From NCBI GenBank assembly GCA_016712315.1, contig JADJRG010000029.1:1065134-1129133 (forward strand): a stretch of DNA of 64,000 nt, in the 5' to 3' direction. The position numbers and the translations under genes are program-made. This DNA comes from Nannocystis sp. GTDB taxonomy: Bacteria > Myxococcota_A > Polyangia > Nannocystales > Nannocystaceae. How positions within the stretch are numbered: the stretch's first letter is position 1; every line of letters starts with the position of its first letter. Shown one piece after another: positions 33,091 through 42,183 of the stretch. The notes below the pieces were generated by a model. It was not told the origin of the DNA. It made no database searches and was given only the letters and a program-made list of their open reading frames with translations.

Positions 33091-34521
33091 ATGAGTGTGA
33101 GACGCAGAACCTGGCGGGGGCCTGATGGATCCCCGCGCGAAGCCTTCATGATCGACGTCCAGATCCAGCTCCCCACCGGCGAAGTCCGGCGTGTCCGCGA
33201 GGTCGCGCCGGTCCAGGGCCGGAGGGCTGCTGAGCGCTACGAGCAGCAGATCCGCGCGCGGCTGCTTCTTGGGACAGACGAGGACGCTCGAGAGAGCGAG
33301 GTCCACCACGACAGCCACCCTACCCCCACGATCTCGCCGACGCCCCAGCCCACGCTGACTCCGGCGGCGACGATCCCCACCGCACCCCGCGGCGCCCCTC
33401 GGAGCACCCGACGCGCCACGGCTACGGCCACGCCGACCCCCTCGGCCTCGCCGATGCTCACGCCAACGCTCGCGGAATTCGCCCCGCGCTTCCTCGAGCA
33501 CCACCGCGCCAAGGGCAACAAGCCTGGCGAGCTCCGGGCCAAGGATCAGATCCTCACCGATCACCTGATCCCGGCCTTCGGCGCGCTCCCCCTCGATCGG
33601 ATCACGGCCCGCTTGATCGACGCCTACAAGGTCGACAAGCAGCGCCCGACCGCGGACACGCCTCGGCTCCAACCGAAGCGGATCCGCCACGATCGCCCGC
33701 GCAAGACCACCCGTGGCCGAGCCGGCCTCGCCCCGCACACCGTCAACAACCATCTCACGATCCTCCGATCGCTCCTCCACCTGGCGGCGCGGTGGGAGAT
33801 GATCGTCCGGGTGCCGGCCTTCGAGATGGTCCGCGAGGACGTCCATGATCCGGAGTTTCTCTCCTTCGACGAGGCGCGGCGCATGGTCACCGCGGCCGAG
33901 CCGGGGTGGAGGATCTTCTTCATCACGGCGATCGGCACGGGCCTGCGGATCAGCGAGCTGCGAGCGCTGCGCTGGCAGGACATCGATCTCGAGCGCGCCC
34001 GGATCCGGGTCGCGCGCACGCTCACGCGCACCGGCTTCGACGTACCGAAGTCGAGGCGCCCGCGGACGGTCAAGCTCGGGGGCGACGTCGTCGCCGCGCT
34101 GCAGCAGCACCCGCGGCACCCCGCGAGCGAGCTTGTGCTCGCCCGCGAGGACGGCGAGCCGCTGACGATGGCGCAGATCCGGGGGGCGGTCGAGCGCACG
34201 GCGAAGGCCGCGAGCATCGGCCGCCCGATCCGCCCGGGCCTGCTGCGGCACACCTTCGCCTCCCACTGCGTCATGCGAGGGATCCCCCTCGCGGTCGTCC
34301 GCGAGTGGCTCGGCCACGCCGAGTCCCGCATGACGGAGCGCTACGCCCACCTCGCCCCCGAGGTGCGCTCGAGCTTCGTCGACCGGCTCGCCGGCCCCCC
34401 GATCGGGGAGCCCGCGACAGGTTCCCGGGGCAACGGCCAAGGCGACCAGCCCGAGAGCCGGGGCAACATAGGGGCAACGGCTAGGCCCCAAAACGGAAAA
34501 ACGCTGCCTAGGGGGTCCTAG
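33091..34521 (+). CDS. Tyrosine recombinase / integrase (476 aa)
   Basis: Full-length phage-type integrase. The N-terminal part (RRTWRGPDGSPREAFMIDVQ) looks like an arm-binding domain. A Thr/Pro-rich linker (about 75-120) leads to a core-binding domain (LAEFAPRFLEHHRAKG). The catalytic domain shows Arg I in GTGLRISELRALRW (about 285), a Lys in PKSRRPRTVKL, Arg II in GLLRHTFASHC (about 390), WLGHAESRM and the nucleophile Tyr in MTERYAHL. The usual His of HxxR aligns with Gly (G-L-L-R). GGAG lies 6 bp before ATG 33091. The stop codon lies inside a terminator hairpin. It probably mobilised an adjacent island; no phage genes remain nearby. Confidence 0.87.
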   Translation: MSVRRRTWRGPDGSPREAFMIDVQIQLPTGEVRRVREVAPVQGRRAAERYEQQIRARLLLGTDEDARESEVHHDSHPTPTISPTPQPTLTPAATIPTAPRGAPRSTRRATATATPTPSASPMLTPTLAEFAPRFLEHHRAKGNKPGELRAKDQILTDHLIPAFGALPLDRITARLIDAYKVDKQRPTADTPRLQPKRIRHDRPRKTTRGRAGLAPHTVNNHLTILRSLLHLAARWEMIVRVPAFEMVREDVHDPEFLSFDEARRMVTAAEPGWRIFFITAIGTGLRISELRALRWQDIDLERARIRVARTLTRTGFDVPKSRRPRTVKLGGDVVAALQQHPRHPASELVLAREDGEPLTMAQIRGAVERTAKAASIGRPIRPGLLRHTFASHCVMRGIPLAVVREWLGHAESRMTERYAHLAPEVRSSFVDRLAGPPIGEPATGSRGNGQGDQPESRGNIGATARPQNGKTLPRGS

Positions 34522-34531
34522 ACAGCGTTTT
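34498..34531 (+). terminator. Rho-independent terminator overlapping the integrase stop codon
   Basis: Stem AAAACGCTG + CTAGG (34498-34512) pairs with CCTAG + CAGCGTTTT (34517-34531), with one C/A mismatch and a 4-base loop, ending in TTTT. The integrase TAG (34519-34521) is within the right arm. Confidence 0.8.
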
Positions 34532-34535
34532 AAGG

Positions 34536-34745
34536 GTGGGCGCGACAGGTGTCGAATCGGTTATCCAGGTTACAAATTTTTCAAACAATGTCCGAGCCAA
34601 GCACAGTAACCTACCATAATCGCTCATGATTTCCGAACCTGCTGCGCCTCACTCTGTACCTCTTGGGACCCATGGGTGACCACAATGCGCGATCCGCGGT
34701 AACACCACAGGTAACACCGCAGGTAACACCACGTGGGCGCGACAG
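34536..34745. repeat. Paired 13-bp direct repeats (att-like, tRNA-3'-end-like)
   Basis: GTGGGCGCGACAG occurs at 34536-34548 and again at 34733-34745, 197 bp apart, directly after the integrase terminator. Read on the minus strand, the first copy and its flank resemble a tRNA acceptor/T-arm end (TTCGAC, CTGTCGCGCCCAC), but no tRNA can be folded. Such short direct repeats next to an integrase are candidate attachment-site remnants. The enclosed DNA is noticeably A/T-rich. Confidence 0.45.
34696..34731 (+). repeat. Three 12-bp tandem units (core GGTAACACC)
   Basis: GCGGTAACACCA, CAGGTAACACCG and CAGGTAACACCA follow each other exactly, just before the second 13-bp direct repeat. They look like iterons or recombinase arm-type sites. 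Confidence 0.85.
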
Positions 34746-35230
34746 TTTCTCAAAATGTGGCACGGATCATGCCTCACCGCTCCCCCAAAGGCGCGATCAC
34801 GCCTGCCATGTAGACTAGCGCGGCGAAAAGGCGGAAAGGAGCTAGCAAATTACCCATGACGCTCCCGGAAGCGCGTCCCCACATCCCTCCTAGGGGCGTC
34901 CTGGCTGATGGCCTGTCATGGCAACGGCGACAGCAGCCGCGGCGCGACTGCCGACGGAGACATCGACGAGGGCTTGGCAGGATCGAGGGCGGGGTTGAGT
35001 TGGAGAAGAGGGGTACGCGCGATGGGCGGCGAGGGCGACGACGGCGACCTGGCGGCGGCTCCCTCGAAGCACCCGGCGCGGCCTCCTGCTAGACGCCGAA
35101 GTGGCGAACTCGCCAGGTCACCTAGGGGCCCGCCAGTGCTCGTCGGCGCTCGCCGGGCGCTCGCGTAAGGCTTCGGAACCAAGACCCGCCGCGCTCACCT
35201 CCCTCGCTGAGGGGGCGGTCACCAGATGCC
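34746..35230. other. Intergenic, no convincing gene
   Basis: A short frame from ATG 34856 has an AAAGGAG upstream but encodes only Arg/Gly-rich sequence. I see no conserved protein on either strand. Confidence 0.35.
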
Positions 35231-35428
35231 TCACTCGCCGGGCGTGCGCGGGGGGATCGGCGGCTTCGGCCGGACGCCGGCTGGGGGCGGGGTCACGATG
35301 ATCCCGTCGCTCCCGTCGCTCGCCGGCTTGCTCGGCGCGGACTTGGGCGCAGGCGATGAGGCCGAGGCCAAGGAGGAGGCCTCGACGAAGGCCAGGCCAC
35401 GGTATCCGGTGCGCCAGGTTCAGGATCG
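35231..35428 (-). pseudogene. Pro/Ser-rich protein, C-terminal remnant
   Basis: Reads WRTGYRGLAFVEASSLASAS, then SKPASDGSDGIIVTPPPAGV and RPKPPIPPRTPGE-stop, with normal GC-rich codon use. No start codon precedes it; an in-frame TGA closes the frame at about 35,430. It lies head to head with the 5'-truncated Sel1-like gene. Confidence 0.4.
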
Positions 35429-35441
35429 ACGTACGGAGTGA

Positions 35442-36365
35442 GCGTCCACGGACACACGCGCGTCGATCCTCGATCGCTGCGCCGCCGAAGGAGACCCGCG
35501 CTGCGTCACCTGCAAGGCGGGTGATCTCGAGGCCTGTGTCCGCGCGGCGGAGGGTCGCAGCGATCAAGTATGGCGAGGGTTGATCATCGACACCTGCGAG
35601 CGCGGCGGATCGACCGCGTGCCTCGAACTCGCGCGTGCGCAGCGCCACGGACTACACGGCCTGAACGAGAACGAGACGGCCAGCCTCGTCCTCCTCCAGC
35701 GCGCGTGCGAGCTGTCGCCAGGCGAGGGGTGTTCGAGCTTGATGGCCGAGAGCGTCCTCTCCGGTCAGCCCTTTCTCCCGGCAACAACCCGCGTCTTCCT
35801 CGACGAACGCTGCCAGGAAGGGAACGCGGGCGCCTGCCGGAGCCTCGGGGTGATGCTTGACGGTGGCCATAGCGGGGCGGTCGACGCAGCCGCCGCATAT
35901 GCGGCCTTCCGTCGCGCCTGTGAGCTCGGGTCTGAGGGGGGGTGCGTGCACAAGGCCACGTCCCAACTCCTCGGGATCGGCGCCGAGAAGGACGAGGTGA
36001 GCGCTCGCGCCGTCCTCCAGGGCCTCTGTAGCGAGGGGACGCAGTCGGCGTGCGAGGCCCTCAAGGGCATCTACATCCCAACGTCAGAGTTTATCCTCAC
36101 TACCCCGGGCCCCGACCGGGAGACCTTGGGCCGGATCGGCAGGATGCTGCGGACCCTCGGCGAGCCCGTCATCAGGGTCCAGGTGCGGCTATGCGTCGAT
36201 GTCGACGGTTCGGCGAGGATCGACCTCGGTAAGGGAACCGGCATCGCCGAGGCCGACGCGGCGCTCATCGAGGCGCTCCTCGCGCTCCCATACGTCCACC
36301 CGACGCGCGGCGGGACGCCAGTTCACAGCTGCCTGAAATACAAACTCAATTTCCGAATGCAGTGA
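35442..36365 (+). pseudogene. Sel1-like Cys-rich repeat protein, 5' end missing
   Basis: Sel1/TPR-like repeats with conserved Cys and Ala (ILDRCAAEGDPRC, LQRACELSPGEGCSSLMAES, FRRACELGSEGGC, LQGLCSEGTQSACEALKG). A C-terminal domain follows (VIRVQVRLCVDVDGSARIDL), similar to TonB/energy-transducer C-termini. A TTG at 35580 would give 261 aa, but repeat-like coding extends in frame up to a TGA at 35439-35441 with no ATG, GTG or TTG. The signal peptide and first repeats are therefore lost or displaced. Such proteins are normally secreted lipoproteins in this group. Confidence 0.6.
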
Positions 36366-36464
36366 GCGGGCGAGGTCCTACACTTACTCCGACATGACCG
36401 GCTACGCCCCCCAGAATACCTCCTGCGGCCCGCCGAGCTGCCAGATCCGAACAGGTCATGACCG

Positions 36465-36600
36465 ATGACCGCGAGGGACAAAGACCCCGACCCCATCGAG
36501 CACCTCCGCGCCCGTCTCGGCGGATCAGGCTCACACGCCAGCGCCGGCCAATTCACCATCGACAGCGACAGCGCCCGCGAGAAGCTCCGCGAGCACCGCC
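36465..36600 (+). pseudogene. N-terminal fragment of a probable HSP90-like ATPase-fold protein
   Basis: MTARDKDPDPIEHLRARLGG followed by SHASAGQFTIDSDSAREKLREH. The (S/A)xGxFTxDxxxAREKLR pattern resembles the N-terminus of myxobacterial HSP90-like/GHKL proteins. Family-like sequence stops after about 45 residues, so only the 5' end survives. Assignment is from memory of the motif. Confidence 0.35.
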
Positions 36601-36645
36601 GCCCCCTTCGTCCTCTCCCGCGACCTCCAGAGCACAGCCTCGGAG

Positions 36646-37065
36646 CTACGACTCGTCGACGAGCTCCACCTCCGCCGCCCTCGCCGACGTGCAGCCGCAG
36701 ATCACCGCCGACGAGCAGATCGCCTTCCACAACCCGAGCACGACGGGCACGGTGGTCAGCGTCAGGGCATCGACCAGATCCGCCGACAAGGCTTGGCGGA
36801 TCAGCGCGCCGCCGTCGATGTAGACGTCGAGGCCGCCGGCCGCCGCCTTGGCCGCCGCCACCATCGCCCCGATGTCGCCCGAGACCGCCTGCACCGGCGC
36901 CGAGACCGCGGGCAGCGGCCGGTGGGTGGCCACAAAACAGGGCCGGTCGCCGAAGGGCCACGGGCCGGGAAAACCCGCCACCACGTCAAAGGTGCGCCGC
37001 CCCATCAGGAGGGCGCCAACCCCATCGCTCCGCGGCGCGTGTCCCGTCCGCCGTCGCCCGCCATG
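36646..37065 (-). pseudogene. RibD_C/dihydrofolate-reductase-like protein remnant
   Basis: Reads GVGALLMGRRTFDVVAGFPG, then PCFVATHRPLPA, GLDVYIDGGALIRQALSADL and VDALTLTTVPVVLG. These are the GRRTF, (V)xGGxxxxxxLxxxLVDExxxxxxPVxLG landmarks of bacterial RibD C-terminal reductases. The first about 50 residues of the family and the last about 40 are missing or out of frame. It abuts the HSP90-like fragment, so this 600-bp stretch is assembled from pieces. Confidence 0.55.
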
Positions 37066-37085
37066 ACAGCGTCAAACGCGCCAAC

Positions 37086-38432
37086 TCAGGACGCGCGGCG
37101 GCGCTGGCCGAGGCGGGGGGCTCCAGTGCGCGGCAGGAGGACGCTGAAGGTGCTGCCCTCGCCGACCGCGGAGTCGACCCGGAGCTCGCCACCCTGGGCG
37201 TCGACGAGGCTTCGGCTCGTGGCGAGCCCGAGGCCCAGCCCCCCGGAGTGGCGTGCGCGGCTGCGATCGGCGCGGAAGAACGGGTTGAAGATGAAGGGCA
37301 GGTCCTCGCTGGCGATGCCAACGCCGCGATCGACGACCGCCAGGCGCAGCACCTCGGCGTCGGCGGTCGCCAGCAGGGTGATCGACGCCTGCGGGTCGCT
37401 GTAGCGGTGGGCGTTCTCGAGGAGGTTGTCGAATACACGGAGCAGCGGCTCGACCTCGACCTCGACCTCGACGCCGGGGCCGACCGCGGCGGCGTCGATC
37501 TCGAGCGCGCGCTCCGGGTGGACGAGGGTGAAGCGGCCGGCGATCCGCTCGACGAGCGCGCCGCCCGAGATGGGGATCCGCGGCACCCCTGGCGCGTCAC
37601 TATCGCTCCCCCGCCGGGCCTCGGCCTCGCAGCGTGCGGCCTCGAGGACGCGGCTGACGAGGCGATCGAGCTCGCCGATGTCAGTGTCGAGCTCGGGGAG
37701 GAGATCGCGGGCGTCCTCGCCGTCGGCGAGCATATCGCTGACCACGCGCATGCGCGCCAGCGGCGTGCGGAACTCATGGGAGACGCTGACCAAGAGCTCG
37801 CGCTGCGAGCGGAGCGCGAGGCTCAGGCGCTCGGCCATGAGGTTGAAGGCGTGGCCGAGCTCGGCCGTCGCCGGATCGTCGCGCAGCCCGCCGGGGTCGA
37901 CGCGCGCGTCGAGGTCCCCCTCGCCGAGGCGTCGCGCCGCCGCTTCGACCGCGAGCAGCGGCGACGCGAGGCGCCGAGCCGCGCGGAGCGAGACGAAGAC
38001 GATCGCCACGGAGATCAGGAACCAGCCGAAGAGAACGTCGCGGATCTGGCGACCGACGAGCTCGAGCGGCGGCGCCGTGACCTGACGCGCGACGTGCTCC
38101 CCGGCGTCGTTGTAGAGGTCCTGATAGCCGCCGAAGATCCCGAAGTCGTACTCCGGGAGCGGCAGCGGCGGCGTCACGTTCGAGGCCAAGAGGTCGCCGC
38201 TCGGCGTGTAGAGGGTGATCCGGGCGTCGAGGGCCTTGTTGAGGCGCACGAGCCGGGCTTGGAGCTCCTCCGGCGAGTCCTCGACGTCGAGGGCGATGCC
38301 GACGGAGAGACGCAGCGCGTGGTAGGGCGTGCTCTGCGGGTCGAAGACGTGTCGGCCGACGGTCAGCGCCAGCGCGCCGACGACGAAGAGGGTCAACGGC
38401 ACAACCATGAGGCGGAAGATCAGGCGTCGCAT
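37086..38432 (-). CDS. Sensor histidine kinase (CpxA-like architecture)
   Basis: 448 aa from ATG 38432. Two membrane helices (LIFRLMVVPLTLFVVGALAL and VLFGWFLISVAIVFVSLRA) enclose a periplasmic sensor of about 110 residues. A HAMP domain follows (LASPLLAVEAAARRLGEGDL). The H-box is VSVSHEFRTPLARMR (about 243), the N-box VFDNLLENAHRYS, G1 DRGVGIASEDLPF, and G2 GGLGLGLATSRSL. All catalytic residues are present. The gene overlaps the response regulator stop by 13 bp, so the pair is translated from one transcript and almost certainly works together at the inner membrane. Confidence 0.9.
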   Translation of the reverse strand: MRRLIFRLMVVPLTLFVVGALALTVGRHVFDPQSTPYHALRLSVGIALDVEDSPEELQARLVRLNKALDARITLYTPSGDLLASNVTPPLPLPEYDFGIFGGYQDLYNDAGEHVARQVTAPPLELVGRQIRDVLFGWFLISVAIVFVSLRAARRLASPLLAVEAAARRLGEGDLDARVDPGGLRDDPATAELGHAFNLMAERLSLALRSQRELLVSVSHEFRTPLARMRVVSDMLADGEDARDLLPELDTDIGELDRLVSRVLEAARCEAEARRGSDSDAPGVPRIPISGGALVERIAGRFTLVHPERALEIDAAAVGPGVEVEVEVEPLLRVFDNLLENAHRYSDPQASITLLATADAEVLRLAVVDRGVGIASEDLPFIFNPFFRADRSRARHSGGLGLGLATSRSLVDAQGGELRVDSAVGEGSTFSVLLPRTGAPRLGQRRRAS

Positions 38433-39211
38433 CGCGGGGTCCCTTCGCCGTCGACCGCGGGGCCGCCCGCGAGGACGTAGCCGTGGCCGCGGACGGTCTT
38501 GATCAAGCGGGCGCTGAGGGGCCGCTCGGTGTCGCCGAGCTTCTTGCGCAGGCGCGAGATGTGGACGTCGATCGACCGGTCGAAGGCCGCCTCCGCGCCG
38601 GCCTCTCCGTGGAGCAGATCGAGGAGCGCGGTCCGGCTGACCACCGCCCCCGAGCGCGAGGCGAGGGCGTGGAGGATCTGGAACTCGTGGCTCGTCAGCT
38701 CGAGCGGGGCGCCGTCGACGGCGGCGGCCATCCGCACCGGCCACAGCTCGAGCTTGATGTTCGACACGGTCAGCGCATAGCTCCGGCGATCGGGCCCGGC
38801 GAGGCCGCGGCGCCGGCGCACGAGCGCCCGCATCCGCGCCACGAGCTCGCGCGACGAGAAGGGCTTCGTCAGGTAGTCGTCGGCGCCGAGCTCGAGGCCT
38901 CGGACCCGCTCGTCCTCGGCGCCTCGGGCCGTGACCATGATGATCGGCACGTCGCTGTACCTGCGGAGCTCGGAGCACAGGGTGAGCCCGTCCTTGCCCG
39001 GGAGCATGAGGTCGAGCAGGACCACGTCGTAGGCGTGCCTGCGGGCCTCTGCGAGGGCCTCGATCCCGTCGCTGACGTGGGTCACGAGGATCTCGCGGCC
39101 GCTGAGGTAACGGCTCGTCAAGCGGGCGAGCCGGAGGTCGTCTTCGACGAGCAGCGCCTCGATCAGCGGGAGATCGGGGGCCTCCGCGGCGGTCTGCGAG
39201 GTGGTGGCCAT
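38420..39211 (-). CDS. OmpR/PhoB-family response regulator
   Basis: 263 aa. The receiver domain has the acidic pocket (LLVEDDLRL), phospho-Asp in VVLLDLMLPGKDG (about 67), conserved Thr in MVTARGA and Lys in YLTKPFSSRE. A winged-helix DNA-binding domain follows (LTSHEFQILHALASRSGAVV, FDRSIDVHISRLRKKLGD, IKTVRGHGYVL). It is transcribed first in the pair. The divergent neighbour's promoter block lies 15 bp upstream of its start, so it may control that gene or itself from the shared region. Confidence 0.92.
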   Translation of the reverse strand: MATTSQTAAEAPDLPLIEALLVEDDLRLARLTSRYLSGREILVTHVSDGIEALAEARRHAYDVVLLDLMLPGKDGLTLCSELRRYSDVPIIMVTARGAEDERVRGLELGADDYLTKPFSSRELVARMRALVRRRRGLAGPDRRSYALTVSNIKLELWPVRMAAAVDGAPLELTSHEFQILHALASRSGAVVSRTALLDLLHGEAGAEAAFDRSIDVHISRLRKKLGDTERPLSARLIKTVRGHGYVLAGGPAVDGEGTPRCDA

Positions 39212-39225
39212 GACCGTGATTGTAG

Positions 39226-39417
39226 GGGAGCTGCGGCGGCGCGCCGAAGCACGCAGCGATGAAACAAAAGTTAACGCGCGCGGCGAGGCCGGCCGCCGCG
39301 GCGAAACATTGGTTCACGGAGGCCGCCGGCCGGCGAGGGCACACTCGCCGACATGGATCAGCGTCTCCTCCGCTCTCGCCCGCAGACCGCCGTCGCGGCG
39401 CCGGCTCTGCTCGGCCT
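39226..39417 (+). repeat. 192-bp inverted repeat, copy A (promoter region plus signal peptide)
   Basis: Matches the reverse complement of 47409-47600 over the full 192 bp with 8 mismatches and no gaps. It covers the upstream region (with AAAAGTTAAC), the start codon at 39353 and codons 1-22 of the gene. Confidence 0.95.
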
Positions 39418-40737
39418 CCTCTACCTCCAACCGGCGCTCGGCTGCAGCCCCACGGGCGATGACCCTCGGGAGGCGACCTACACCTGGCATCGAGACGTCG
39501 CGCCGGTGATCGCCGAAGCCTGCGCCGACTGCCATACCGAGGGGAACATCGCCCCCTTCCCGCTGACCAGCTACGCCGAGGTCAGCACCGTCGCGGCGAT
39601 CCTGGCCCCGTCGATCGAGTCGCGGTCGATGCCCCCGTGGCCGCCCGCCGACGGCTGCAACGAGTACCAGCACGCCCGCTCGCTCACCGAGGAGCAGCGC
39701 GCGTTGCTCCTGACCTGGCTCGACGAGGGCGCCCCCGAGGGCGACGCCGCGGAGGCCTCGCCGCTCCTGGGCCGGCGCCCGAGTGGGTTCCGGACGTCAT
39801 CGCGGCGATGCCCGAACCCTATGTCCCGGCGATCGAGCCCGACGACTATCGCTGCTTCCTCCTCGACGCCGGCGACCTCGCAAACCTCGACGACACACGC
39901 TACGTCACCGGCTTCGAGGTCTTCCCTGGCGATCGCGCGGTCGTCCACCACGTGATCGCCTACCTCGTCGCTGCCGAGCAGGTCGCCGCCTTCGAGGCGC
40001 TCGACGCAGGCGACCCCGGCCCCGGCTACACCTGCTTCGGCGGACCAAACGGCATGGAGGGCTCCGGCTCCGGCGCCGGCTGGCTGGGCTCGTGGGTCCC
40101 CGGGAGCACCCCCTGGGCCGCGCCCGAGGGCTCCGGGATCGCGATCGATCCCGGCGCCCGCTTGGTCGTGCAGATGCACTACAACACCTCGAGCAGCGCC
40201 CCTGTCGCCGATCGCACGAGCGTCGGTCTGCGCCTCGAGGACACCGTGGAGCGCCCGGGCATGATGGTTCCGCTGACCGACATCGGCTGGGTGAGCGGGA
40301 GCTCGCCGATGACGATCCCCGCGGGCGATCCGGCCGTCGTCCACAGCACGACGATCGAGCGCGACGGACCCCTGCTTAGCTTCCTCCTCGGCAGGCTCGG
40401 CGTCGGCGACTCCGAGGTCGTCGAGATCAGCACCGCCGGCCTCCACCTCCACACCCTCGGGCGCAAGGCGCGGCTCGCTGTCCGTCACGCCGACGCCAGC
40501 GAGTCTTGCCTCCTCCAGATCGACGACTACGACTTCGCCTGGCAAGGCGGCTACGCCCTGCGCGAGGCGGTCCGCCTGGGTCCCGACGACGCCCTCGAGC
40601 TGTCGTGCGAGTGGGACAACAGCGCCGAGAACCAGCCGATCGTCGACGGCGCGGTCCGCGAGCCTCAAGACGTCACCTGGGGCGAGGGCACCTTCGACGA
40701 GATGTGCCTCGGCGTCGTCTATGTGAGCCGCGGATGA
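39353..40737 (+). CDS. Lipoprotein with c-haem site and copper monooxygenase-like domain (frameshifted)
   Basis: The N-terminus MDQRLLRSRPQTAVAAPALL plus LQPALGC is a lipoprotein signal. A haem c motif CADCH follows in HRDVAPVIAEACADCH, then MPPWPPADGCNEY. Near 39,770 the frame moves by one base: LLGRRPSGF should read LLGPAPEWVP, as if one G were missing from CTGGGCC. The second part (to 40737) carries DDYRCFLLDAGDL, VVHHVIAYLVAAEQ, LVVQMHYNT and LHLHTLGRKA, the His ligand spacing of type II ascorbate-dependent copper monooxygenases, a partner of c-haem domains in myxobacterial lipoproteins. Role: probable periplasmic redox enzyme, substrate unknown. It overlaps the next gene by 4 bp. Confidence 0.72.
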
Positions 40738-41285
40738 GCGGGCGCCTGACCCCTCGGAGCGCGCCCCTGCTCGTTGCGACGCTCCTCCTCGGTCCGGGCG
40801 CGTGCGACGACGACGAGGCGCCGCCCCTCGACCCCACGCGTCCGCTGGTCGACGTCGCCCTGTGGGCGCCGACGGAGCCGGAGGGTGACCCGCTCCACCA
40901 TCATCGTCCGCCGACCGTCGACTGCCCCGCGGCCGCGTGGGGGCCCGAGTTCGGCGCCCTGGAGATCGCCACCGGCGTCTGCAACTACCTCGCCCTCAGC
41001 CAACCGAGCCTGCGGGCGATCGGCGCCGGGGAGCTCGTCATCGTCGATCTCTGGCACGCCGAGCTCGACGCCGTCGCTCCGGCGCTCGGGCACTTCGCGC
41101 TGCTCATCGACGACGACGTGGTCGCGGAGCTCGAGGTCGAGATCCCCGCGGAGCCGGCCGTCCATCGCGTCGCCTGGGCCGCCCCGCGGCCGATCTCCGC
41201 GGGCGCGACGATCGGCCTGCATCTCCACAACCACGGCTTCAACACGTGGACGATCGTCGACTTCCGAGTCGAGCCCGACACGTGA
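40734..41285 (+). CDS. His-containing lipoprotein (183 aa)
   Basis: ATG 40734 overlaps the preceding stop (ATGA). The signal peptide ends LLLGPGACDDDE (lipobox GAC). The mature protein has DPLHHHRPPTVDC, LVIVDLWHAELDA and IGLHLHNHGFNTW, several His in pairs or triplets that could bind copper. This fits the upstream copper/haem enzyme, so a chaperone or subunit role is possible. No family recognised. Confidence 0.65.
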   Translation: MSGRLTPRSAPLLVATLLLGPGACDDDEAPPLDPTRPLVDVALWAPTEPEGDPLHHHRPPTVDCPAAAWGPEFGALEIATGVCNYLALSQPSLRAIGAGELVIVDLWHAELDAVAPALGHFALLIDDDVVAELEVEIPAEPAVHRVAWAAPRPISAGATIGLHLHNHGFNTWTIVDFRVEPDT

Positions 41286-41322
41286 GGACCGGCGACCATT
41301 GCATCGACCCCGGAGGCTCAGC

Positions 41323-42183
41323 GTGACAAAGAAGAACACGAGCACGATCGCGAAGAAGCGCCTCACCGTCCTCGCCGGCGTCGCGCTGGTGTTCACTGCC
41401 CTCGCAGTGCTCGCCCTCCCCGGGATCCTGCGGCGCCTCGGGCTGCACCCGGAGTTTGAGGGCCAACGCTACCTCCTGCCCGCAGGCAAGGCGCTGATCA
41501 TCTGCACGAACCACGACCGACTCGGCGAAGGCGGCGATGAGACCGGTGTGATGGCATCCGAGCTCACGGCGCCCTATTACGAGCTGAAGGAGGGCCGCGT
41601 GGCGGTCGACGTCGCCAGCATCCAGGGCGGCTCCATCCCCTCTGATCCTCAGTCCTTCGGGCGGCTGATCAGGACGCGCTACGATGAGCGCTACCTCGAA
41701 GACCCCGCGCTGCGGCAGAAGGTCGAGAATTCGCTGCGCGTCGACGACGTCGACTTCACGGCGTACGACATCATCTTCCTCGCGGGGGGGTGGGGCGCCG
41801 CCTACGACCTCGGTCAGTCCGCGGTTCTGGGGCAGAAGATCAGCGAGGCCTGGGCGGCGGGCAAGGTGATCGGCGGCATCTGTCACGGACCGCTCGGGTT
41901 GTTACAGGCCAAGGACGCGGGCGGCGAGCCGCTGGTCAAGGGACGCAGCCTGACCGCCGTCACCGACAAGCAGGTCGAAGAGCTCGGCATCTCGATCACC
42001 CCGATGCACCCTGAGCGCGAGCTGCGCGCCGTAAGCGCGGAGTTCGAGAGCGCGACCGCGTTTCGTGACTTCTTCGCTCACCACGTCGTGGTCGACGGCC
42101 GGCTGATCACCGGGCAGAACCAGAACGCGGGCGCCGAGGTGGCCAACCTGATGATGAAGGCCGCGGGAGGGACCCGCCGATGA
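41323..42183 (+). CDS. Membrane-anchored DJ-1/PfpI family protein
   Basis: GTG 41323 with GGAGG 7 bp upstream. A membrane helix (LTVLAGVALVFTALAVLALP) precedes a DJ-1/PfpI glutamine-amidotransferase-like domain. The nucleophile elbow is GKVIGGICHGPLGLL (Cys about 189), with an AGGWGAAYDL strand-loop before it. Class members act as chaperones, glyoxalases or proteases; the exact role is not deducible. A longer upstream frame exists but overlaps the previous gene and is not coding. Its stop overlaps the next ATG (ATGA), forming an operon of four genes from 39353. Confidence 0.82.
   Translation: MTKKNTSTIAKKRLTVLAGVALVFTALAVLALPGILRRLGLHPEFEGQRYLLPAGKALIICTNHDRLGEGGDETGVMASELTAPYYELKEGRVAVDVASIQGGSIPSDPQSFGRLIRTRYDERYLEDPALRQKVENSLRVDDVDFTAYDIIFLAGGWGAAYDLGQSAVLGQKISEAWAAGKVIGGICHGPLGLLQAKDAGGEPLVKGRSLTAVTDKQVEELGISITPMHPERELRAVSAEFESATAFRDFFAHHVVVDGRLITGQNQNAGAEVANLMMKAAGGTRR

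Noticed and set aside
34530..34580. A tRNA gene on the minus strand
   Set aside because: A T-arm/acceptor-like end is visible, but the T-stem does not pair and no anticodon or D-arm can be found; kept only as an att-like remnant.
36465..38480. 671-aa plus-strand open frame across the histidine kinase
   Set aside because: Only the first about 45 residues look like protein; the rest mirrors the minus-strand kinase gene, whose domains are unmistakable.
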